Program-made: the position numbers and the translations under genes
Assembly: GCA_001465935.1 (NCBI GenBank)
Contig: LNKV01000010.1
Location: 682,001-746,000 of the forward strand
Reading direction: 5' to 3'
Source: Clarireedia homoeocarpa
Lineage: Eukaryota; Ascomycota; Leotiomycetes; Helotiales; Rutstroemiaceae
DNA: 64,000 nucleotides
Part shown: in pieces, positions 56,901 to 64,000 of the stretch
Position numbering within the stretch: position 1 is the first letter of the stretch
Layout of the letters: each line of letters begins with the position of its first letter
Notes under the pieces: model-generated
What the model was told of the DNA's origin: nothing
The model's database searches: none
Seen by the model: only the letters and a program-made list of their open reading frames with translations

Positions 56901-57431
56901 AGTCGGGTATGCTGATCCGGATATGCCGCTGATACTGATATCGAATGAGAAATCTTGGCCTTGTTGGAGAAGGCTGGATTGGGGTCGTAAGAGGAAGACG
57001 GAGAGTACACCAGTGCCGATGGACTGCCGAGATTCAGTACAAGATTTCCTGAATAGCCTCGAGTCAAGCCAGTGTCAATGAACACTAAGACCAGGTGGAA
57101 GTTCGAAACACACAGGATAAATCAACACTTGAGTTAACACAATCGGCGTTAGTCTGGTAATGATTTTACATTTTGACTATTCACGATGCTATACACCCCA
57201 TCCATCATCACCACCCTACAAGAAAGTAAGTATATACATAATCCATCCCGCTATAGGCCAATCAGTCACCACATCAATCAAGGGATCGAGAATGACGACT
57301 TCATCCATTACGGTCTCCAAATGTCTCGCTCGAATCACTGTAGTCCACACAATTAGCACTAATACTATACAAAGAGACGCCACTTCGGTGCGCCGTGTTT
57401 TATCGCTAAAATCAAAAAGTCTGTGCGCTAT
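53983..57431. other. Long intergenic region, no supported gene
   Basis: Several short open frames (54304-54522, 54422-54676, 55986-56231, 56804-57085) lack domains, good starts or splice partners. A GGCTTGAGGCTTGAGGC repeat lies at about 55048-55073. The rightmost part is the 3' flank of the GH12 gene. Confidence 0.5.
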
Positions 57432-58697
57432 TTACTCATAGCAGACATCATCATCGTCGTCTTCTGGGGCAGCAGTAGAAGAAGGAGCTGCAACGGATGA
57501 AATGACAGATGATGCAGAGTGTGCTGGCTTAGTGTATTGTGCTGAAGATGGGGCAGAGACAACGGTAGATGAGACTGATGGAGCAACTGCTGCCTTGGTG
57601 GAGGTGGTTGTAGGAACAGGAGCGGTGTACGCGGAGCTTGTGGCAGTGGAAACTACTGCGGTGGAGCTGCTAGATGGGGCGATGAATGTGCTTGTTGAGG
57701 TGGTCTTGAGGGTGGAGGATGGGATGGTAATGGAGGTGGATACTGCAGATGAGATGACGGTGGATGATGGGGCGGTGGTGGAGGTCGAGGATGCGACGCT
57801 GCTAACAACTGCGGTGCTACTGGTGGAGGTGGAACTTCCCTGTGAGATTGATACGCTGTAGGCGGAGACGCTGAAGACGGCATTGGATCCTGGGGAAATG
57901 TTAGCTTTCTCTGCGCTTAGAGCTCAGGTTGCAAGATACAACGTACCAGTGAATGGCTCAGTTCCGGCCTCGAGAGTATTAAGGTATTGGCTGCGGGAGA
58001 ATCCCTGGTTGTCGATTAGGTAGGTGAAGAAGTCCATGAGATCACCATCGAAAGAGGTAACCTCGTTAACAGCGACGAAAGAGTAGACAGTGGTGGCTCC
58101 ATTTGGTCCAGAGTACAACTTGAAGGAAGACCCAGCAATGGTAGCAGTGGCAACCGGAGATCCAGTAGAGGAGATAGGTCCAGCACCTCCAATAGCAGCT
58201 AACCAAATCATGATCTCGAACTCGTTAGCTCCGCCGGATGTGGATGCGGTGAACAAATCCCAGGAAACATCGGCGACGATATTGCTTCCGGTGTAGCTAC
58301 ATCCTTATTAGCTGCAATTTCTCGCATAATATTCAACGACTTCTCACCTCCACTTCCAAATACCAGGAATGGCAGAGATGTGCGAGATCTGAACTCCCGT
58401 CTTGGTAAGCGCAACATTGGCATATGACTTAACGTCGCTAGATCCACCAGTCCAGCTCCACGATGTAGACCAGGAGACAGTCTCGCCGCTCAAAGAATTG
58501 ACAGTTGAGCATTGCGATCCCGAATTAGCACTATCTTTACCCCAGAGATCTTGATAGATGGTATAGGATCCCGTAACTACGGAGTCCCATTGACCGCAGA
58601 CTTGAGTTGATCTCGCTTTGACAGTCTTGGATACAGCTGGTGCGGCGATGGCGGCACCGGAGAAGAGAAGAGGAAGTGCGATCTGCGTAAACTTCAT
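57432..58697 (-). CDS. Secreted GH12 endo-beta-1,4-glucanase/xyloglucanase with Ser/Thr-rich tail
   Basis: Three exons (58697-58348, 58296-57947, 57889-57432) encode 385 residues. A signal peptide (MKFTQIALPLLFSGAAIAAP) precedes a GH12 domain: QVCGQWDSVVTGSYTIYQDL, WSYTGSNIVADVSWDLF, NEFEIMIWLAAIGGAGPIS (nucleophile Glu144) and AGTEPFTG (acid/base Glu230). From about residue 250 the chain is a Ser/Thr/Ala/Pro-rich stretch, likely O-glycosylated. It ends with an acidic patch and VCYE, without a cellulose-binding module or GPI signal. GH12 enzymes cut beta-glucan or xyloglucan of plant cell walls outside the cell. The acidic Cys-containing end is unusual. Both introns have good GT..AG borders (GTGAGA and GTACGT donors). 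Confidence 0.93.
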
Positions 58698-60726
58698 TTT
58701 GATAGTTTGTCTCCTGTTAAAAGAACGTGGGTGGTTTTTGGAAAGGAATGAATGGATGGAACTGTACAGTTACGAAAATTCAAGAAAAAAGAACGATTGG
58801 AAATTGTGTAGAAGAAGTCTTGGAAGGAAAGAAATCACGCCCTTTGTACTTTTGTTCGGACGTGTATGAAAGCGCCGTCTAATAAGCGCATAGTCGATCG
58901 CAGTCCAGATTTGGCGTTAGACCTTATGAAATAGATGAAAATTATATTAGTTAAGATGAGATGAGGGATGCAGACGGATCCCTCGATAAGCGAGGAGAAA
59001 ACCGTTTTGTTTCATTCGGCAAGCTGGCGATGGGGCATGTTCAGGGGCTGCGTTTTGGAGTTTCATAAATAGATGGAGACCAATGAGGGAAGTGGACGGG
59101 AGCACTCATTCCTGGTTAGATCATATCATGTAAACAAGACGGGTCGGATAGCTGCACTATCCATCTCTTGCCGGCGTGGCATCGAGATATCGTGCAGATT
59201 CTGTGTTGCAAAGGGTTGTCTATTCAAGCTTTCCCCTTTCACTTGGCGCAGCACCACTGCGGAATCACTGCCACCAAGAGCCGTCAAAAAGAGCTCGATG
59301 CTGCCGGTACTTGTCTAACCCAAGAAATTCGATGCGGGGAAAGGAGTAAATATAGAATCGAATGTTCGTTATGCTCCGAGAAAAAAAACATACGGAAGTA
59401 ATATCCGAAATCGATGGTCTCGTAAGACCTCAAACTTGGCTGCTCCACAACTTAATATGCTTGGACGGGCGTCCACATCCTGTATGTTCCAGCGATGACG
59501 AAATTTACTGTTTATATATAAAACTTCTTTGACAACTAAATCAGTTACTGGGGAAGAACAAGTGTTGTAGGGTGAACGAATGTTGTCGTGGATTTTCGGA
59601 GTTGAGGCCAGTGGTCAGTTGTATATGTCGGTATCGGGGTGAGTGTGATGGGATCCCTAAGAACCAACATTAAGAACCTAGAAGATGACGAATACAATAT
59701 TGACGCGCGGGACGGTTGAGCAGATGAAGTGTTTCCTTCATTCTCCGGGTTCACGGAGAATGCTCATTGTGTGTGTCTCATGATCCTACTCGAGATGAAA
59801 TCGCAGGCTGAGGAATATGTTGAAGGAGTCACAAATGATCGAATGATGAAAAAGTCTTCTGGATAAAGTGCTTGAGGAGAGCCCTACATAACTCTGCTCC
59901 TCCCAGTGCTTTCTTAGACTCCTATCATTTCGCAATTCATAGTCCGTCAATATTCTCATTGCCCAATATCTTTTAGCAAATTCCCATCGCGTACATACAT
60001 ACATTGTTGCGTATCCCAAGACCCCAATGCTCCGTTTCCCATTCAGAGTCAAGGCAGGCTCATCTCCGCATATAACGAGCCAGGTAGCCGTCTTCATAAT
60101 CACTATTCGAGGAACTAGGGATTTCTCTCAATTTCTCCCCTAACCACAGCCCTGACGAATTTGGCAACAGGCCCCTGGTGAGCTCGTTCCCGCCACTCAC
60201 ACTCTGTTTACGAGTCCCATTGACGTCCCTCAATCCCAATCTTTTTCCTCAACATGAATTTGTTCTCAATTAATGGATGAATATGTCACATATTCATAAA
60301 TCACTGTAGCGGTGTAGAAGACTTGTAGCATGTGCAACGAGCCCTGAAGGGTCTGTATATGACCACATGCAAGCTCAACCCATGCATGATTAGCGGGCAG
60401 AGGCGGAAAAGAACGAGACATCATGCCAAAGATTTTGATGGCAGCACGATCCAGAACGGGATTCGTATTCCAGAAGCACAGGCGCTCAGGCCTCGAACGA
60501 ATATAAAGAAAGACAAGATATTCTCCGGCCGAATAGCTAAACTATCTATGCAGAACGACTAGCTTGGTCTTTGCTTCACATAAACTCGTTGTAATTCTTG
60601 AACAGCAAAGTATAGAAGATCGAGAATGTCATTTATGTATGCGAGAAATATGTTGTGTCTTTACCGCATAAGAGGAGAACTGGGTAGTATAGAAATTGTT
60701 AAACATTTCCTCCTAGAATCGTTAAG
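58698..60726. other. Intergenic region, no confident gene
   Basis: The left part is the promoter of the GH12 gene. A 105-codon reverse frame at 59786-60103 and shorter frames nearby have no domain. A TATATATAAA sequence at about 59512-59521 has no gene assigned. Confidence 0.45.
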
Positions 60727-61137
60727 TCAAAGATCCTCTACAATTACTGGCACACCACGCAGAGCAATCCCGGCGACGAAAGGTTAAAAAGATCAACTCA
60801 CCTGGTTGCCAAGAGTTCATAAACGTTGTCACAATGCACACTACTGCTGGCATCACTGGCTGCTTCTGGTGATAAAAACGTGTAATTGATTGTAGGATAT
60901 TTTGTTCAGCGGATTCATGTACAAAGGTTTTTTGAGTTCGCATATATGAATCAACTAAACCAACTGGGAGTTGCTAGAGAAAGAAAGATGTGGAGGAAGA
61001 CCATCCAGTCTCGCACACGCAACTTGCGCAAGCAGGGTATCGTATCTAGATCTTGAACCCCCGAGGAAACTCTCATAAGGCCCGTTCTTGCTCGCTGGCT
61101 GATTGGTGTGGAGTTCAAAGTTGATAATACTTTGCAT
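60727..61137 (-). CDS. Tentative small gene, family not recognised
   Basis: A plausible reading is 61137-61024, 60973-60802 and 60737-60727, giving 98 residues. Exon 1 reads MQSIINFELHTNQPAS, then GPYESFLGGSRSRYDTLLAQ. Exon 2 reads LPVGLVDSYMRTQKTFVHES and FYHQKQPVMPAVVCIVTTFM and ends at a good GTGAGT donor. The first intron would need a weak donor (GTTGCG). The frame is also open upstream of the ATG (GLGYSGLGDSPD), so the true start may be in an earlier exon. The composition looks coding, but I do not recognise the family and splice choices are uncertain. Confidence 0.3.
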
Positions 61138-61789
61138 GTCCGGTGAGTCTCCCAGTCCCGAATATCCAAGTCCAATGCTTCTTCAAAAGGTCGATCAAGC
61201 AAGTGAGAGATGATGACAGCTCTGAGGAAAGAAATGGGCGACCATCCTACTGTAGTGCTGAGTTCTTGTGTCTCCCAGCTGCGCATCGACGCCATGTTCT
61301 TAATGAGATGGATAATTTTTTCCTTCACATGAACTTTCTAGGTTGAGAAATAGAGGTGTAGTGTCGAAGGTTATAACTAATATTCCCACTCTCCGCAAGT
61401 CCATCACTATCAATCTCACTCAAGACAACCAATACATATTTGCAACCATCCAATTCCTTCACTCAAATACAATACTGCCATTCAACTATCCCCTGGCAGC
61501 ACACTGGTACCCATACAATACAACCTAGACTCACAGCAAGAACAAATTCCCGCATTCAGAGGTCACATCAAGTTATTTCTCGTTTGTGATGAGATTCAAT
61601 TCAATTCCATGTAACTTTAATTGATCCCCCAAAACTGTCATCCATCAAACCGAGTCCCGGCTGGCTTAATAAAAAAAATAAAGTGATTCCATTGTACAAT
61701 TCATAACGGCATCATCCCGTCGATCCATTTCATTGATTCATGATACATTTACTCCTCCGCTGACACCTTACCCCTCAGTTTTCACCCAC
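61138..61789. other. Intergenic region
   Basis: A reverse frame at 61137-61328 (MASMRSWETQELSTTVGWSP) may belong to an upstream part of the tentative gene or be chance. The rest is the 3' flank of the aldehyde dehydrogenase gene, with an A tract at 61671-61681. Confidence 0.4.
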
Positions 61790-63505
61790 TTAACCGAAGA
61801 TAGCATCTCCCAACCTAATTCTTACACTCTTGGTTTGAGTGTAGTTCGCCAACGCAGCCTCACCCAACTCTCGTCCAATACCCGACTCCTTGTACCCACC
61901 GAATGGAACTTGGTGGTGCAAGAGATTATAGCAGTTGACCCAAACGGTACCTGCCTTCAACGCATTGGATACGCGGAGAGCGGTGTTGAGGTTTGAGGTG
62001 TGGACAGCTGATGCAAGACCGTATGTTGTGCTGTTTGCGATCTTGATGATTTCTTCCTCGGTCTTGAACTTGGCGATAGAGCAGACGGGACCGAAAATTT
62101 CTTCTTGCATAATCTTCATATCCTCGGTAACGTTGGAGAAGATGGTTGGTTGGATGAAGTAACCCTTGTCACCGTGACGCTCACCACCAGTCTCAATCTT
62201 AGCACCGGACTTCTTACCCTCATCAATGTAACCCATGATACGGTCGTATTGAAGTTGGGAGACCTGAGGACCTTGGAAGGTTTCGGCATTGAATGGGTCA
62301 CCGACCTTGTTGGCAGCGGCACGGGCCTTGAATCGCTCGACGAATTTGTCGTAGATACCGTCTTGCACGTAAATTCTTGAACCGGCACAGCAGGTCTGTC
62401 CGTGGTTGAAGAAGATACCGAAGTTGACCCAGGAGATGGCATTCTCGATATCGGCGTCGTTGAAGACGATGTTTGGTGATTTGCCTCCGAGTTCGAGAGT
62501 AACCTTCTTCAAGTTGGATCCGGCAGCAGCCTTCATGATTTGACGACCAACAACAGTGGAACCAGTGAAAGCGATCTTGTCGACATCCATGTGGGATGAA
62601 AGAGCAGCACCGGCAATCTTTCCGAAACCAGAAATGATGTTAATAACTCCTGGTGGGAATCCAGCCTCCTTGACCAAGTTGGCGGCAACGAGTGCGGAAA
62701 GTGGTGTTTGCTCAGCAGTCTTAAGAACAACAGTGTTACCAGTTGCAACTGCAGGACCGATCTTCCATGCCCACATGAGTAATGGGAAGTTCCATGGGAT
62801 AATTTGACCACAGACACCAATCTAGAGCTGTCAGTTTTCTTAGTCCAACTAGTATGAAGTAATGAAACATACCGGCTCAGCTCTTGTGTATGAGAACATA
62901 TCTGGATCAGTATCTATAACCTTGCCCTCAATCTTATCCGCCCAACCACCGTAGTATCTCAAGCATCCTGCAACCATGCCAACATCACCCTTTGCCATCG
63001 AGATAGCCTTTCCGTTGTCTAATGATTCGACTGAGGCCAAGAGATCTAAGTTCTTCTCGACCAAATCTGCCAACTTGACTAACAGTTTGCCACGGGTCTC
63101 TGGTGTGGTCTGTTTCCATGTTCCTTCGAAGGCTTTTCGTGCGGCTTGGACGGCGATATCGACATCCTTCTCGGTGGCTTCGTGGACAGAGCAAATGACT
63201 TCTTCGTTGGTGGGGTTGATGACTTCGAAGGTCTTACCGTCGACACCTTTCACCCATTCGTTGTTGATGAACCTGCGTTAGCATTATCGATTAGCTGGGA
63301 GTCTCGTCGGCGATGGTGATGGCGGAGATGGGGAGATGGGGAGATGGGGAGATGGGGAGATGGAGAGATGGAGAGATGGGGGAGATGGGCATGGAATGCG
63401 GGGAGATTATGTGTGAAGTGGGGTTGCGGAAGGGAGTTTGGCTTACAATCCGGTAGGTTGAGTGTACTCTCCACTCGTTGGAGTCTTGAGCTGAACTGAG
63501 GTCAT
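61790..63505 (-). CDS. aldA: Aldehyde dehydrogenase (NAD(P)-dependent, AldA type)
   Basis: Three exons (63505-63447, 63272-62873, 62821-61790) give 496 residues, the normal family length. After LFINNEWVKGVDGKTFEVIN come GVCGQIIPWNFPLLMWAWKI, KTAEQTPLSALVAANLVKE, AFTGSTVVGRQIM, TLELGGKSPNIVFNDAD (general base Glu) and NHGQTCCAGSRIYVQ (nucleophilic Cys). EEIFGPVCSIAKF and GGYKESGIGRELGEAAL follow. It oxidises acetaldehyde and related aldehydes to acids, cytosolic by lack of a targeting signal. The first intron (174 bases) carries a GGGAGATGG repeat. The gene lies about 23 kb from a broken acetate-transporter-like gene; no functional link is shown. Confidence 0.95.
63319..63390. repeat. 9-bp GAGATGGGG/GAGATGGAG repeat inside an intron
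   Basis: About eight units of GAGATGGGG or GAGATGGAG lie within intron 1 of the aldehyde dehydrogenase gene. A length change here would not alter the protein. Confidence 0.85.
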
Positions 63506-64000
63506 GATGAGGATTTGATTTATCTGTGATTTGAATTGGATAGTAAATGTGTGTGATAGAGCGTTTGTTAATGGAATAAAGAGGTTGAGGAGGGAGAAGT
63601 GCGAAGTTGAGAAATGGTACAATAAAGAAAAGAAGGACTGAAGGGCGGGGTAATTGACGGCTTAAGTAGTAGCAGATGGAGAGATGGCAACTCAGCAACG
63701 AGCTAATGTTTGCCTCCCTCCATCAGCCCCTCACGCCCCTCCCGCCCCTCCTACCAAGTACTTAGTATGTTTCCCGACTTGTACCGAAGTACATACAAAG
63801 TAGTATGTGAAAATGTGAAATGTCAAATGTGAAAATGTATAGTAATACAAATCAATATCTCGGCAATTCCACGCGTTCCCTCACTCCACCCCCCCATCAG
63901 CTTATCATGTTTTTGCTACGGGACCAGGTTATTTGGTGAGACCGGCGACTACATGGATGGATGGATGGTTTGGGGGTAAGACAAGGAAGGTATCTTTCGG
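63506..64000. other. Promoter side of the aldehyde dehydrogenase gene, window edge
   Basis: The leader and promoter of the reverse-strand gene lie here. A short ATGTGAAA-type repeat occurs at about 63806-63837 and a GGATGGAT run at 63953-63969. No other gene was seen before the edge. Confidence 0.5.

Noticed and set aside
57502..57861. 119-codon forward frame rich in Val/Glu
   Set aside because: It is the mirror of the Ser/Thr-rich tail of the reverse-strand GH12 gene.
1..64000. CRISPR array, bacterial operon, phage or secondary-metabolite cluster
   Set aside because: No spaced identical direct repeats, no phage genes, and no polyketide synthase, peptide synthetase or terpene cyclase genes were seen; the lone methyltransferase relic is not enough.

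Overview
This window is nuclear DNA of a filamentous ascomycete. The evidence is short introns (about 45-75 bases) with GT..AG borders and CTAAC-type branch sites, together with fungal housekeeping genes (Prp43, TAF10, Mre11, mitochondrial uS19, threonine synthase, aldehyde dehydrogenase). Fungus-specific families (GPI-anchored GH13, GH12, GPR1/FUN34/YaaH, ankyrin proteins with a fungal N-terminal domain) agree. The gene style and base composition fit a leotiomycete of the Botrytis/Sclerotinia kind; that placement is inference, not proof. No bacterial-type operons, rRNA, tRNA or CRISPR were found. All spliced models were built by hand, with the reading frame checked across each junction.

Layout. 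0.6-11.4 kb: a flavin-reductase-like (PNPOx-fold) protein with a C-terminal membrane anchor (-), a GPI-anchored GH13 alpha-glucan enzyme (+), a degenerate short-chain dehydrogenase (+) and a Mup1-type amino-acid permease (+), separated by gaps with small repeats and miniature transposons. 13.2-16.8 kb: a 1140-residue, mostly disordered protein whose N-terminus carries a textbook eIF4E-binding motif. 19.2-19.6 kb: a small cysteine-containing two-exon protein. 19.6-27.6 kb: a gene-poor island holding several dead transposons, including a hAT-type miniature element interrupted by a solo LTR, both with perfect target-site duplications.

27.7-34.7 kb is the housekeeping core: prp43 and TAF10 diverge from one 271-base promoter, and the mitochondrial uS19 gene and mre11 diverge from another of 319 bases. 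36-44 kb is accessory: an F-box-like/2EXR protein, a frame-broken GPR1/FUN34/YaaH transporter, a decayed methyltransferase-like gene and an ankyrin-repeat gene with a frame problem at a G run. 44.5-47.7 kb: threonine synthase (-) and a luciferase-domain (DUF5519-like) protein (+). 48.4-54 kb: two coiled-coil proteins and a small 61-residue protein in long, repeat-bearing intergenic DNA. 57.4-58.7 kb: a secreted GH12 glucanase with a Ser/Thr-rich tail. 60.7-61.1 kb: a tentative small gene. 61.8-63.5 kb: an aldehyde dehydrogenase.

The most unusual signals are: a 61/67-bp TG..CA element present twice, each copy with its own perfect 5-bp duplication; the hAT/LTR nest at 26.2-26.6 kb; the putative eIF4E-binding protein; and the GH13 enzyme that lacks three conserved active-site histidines.
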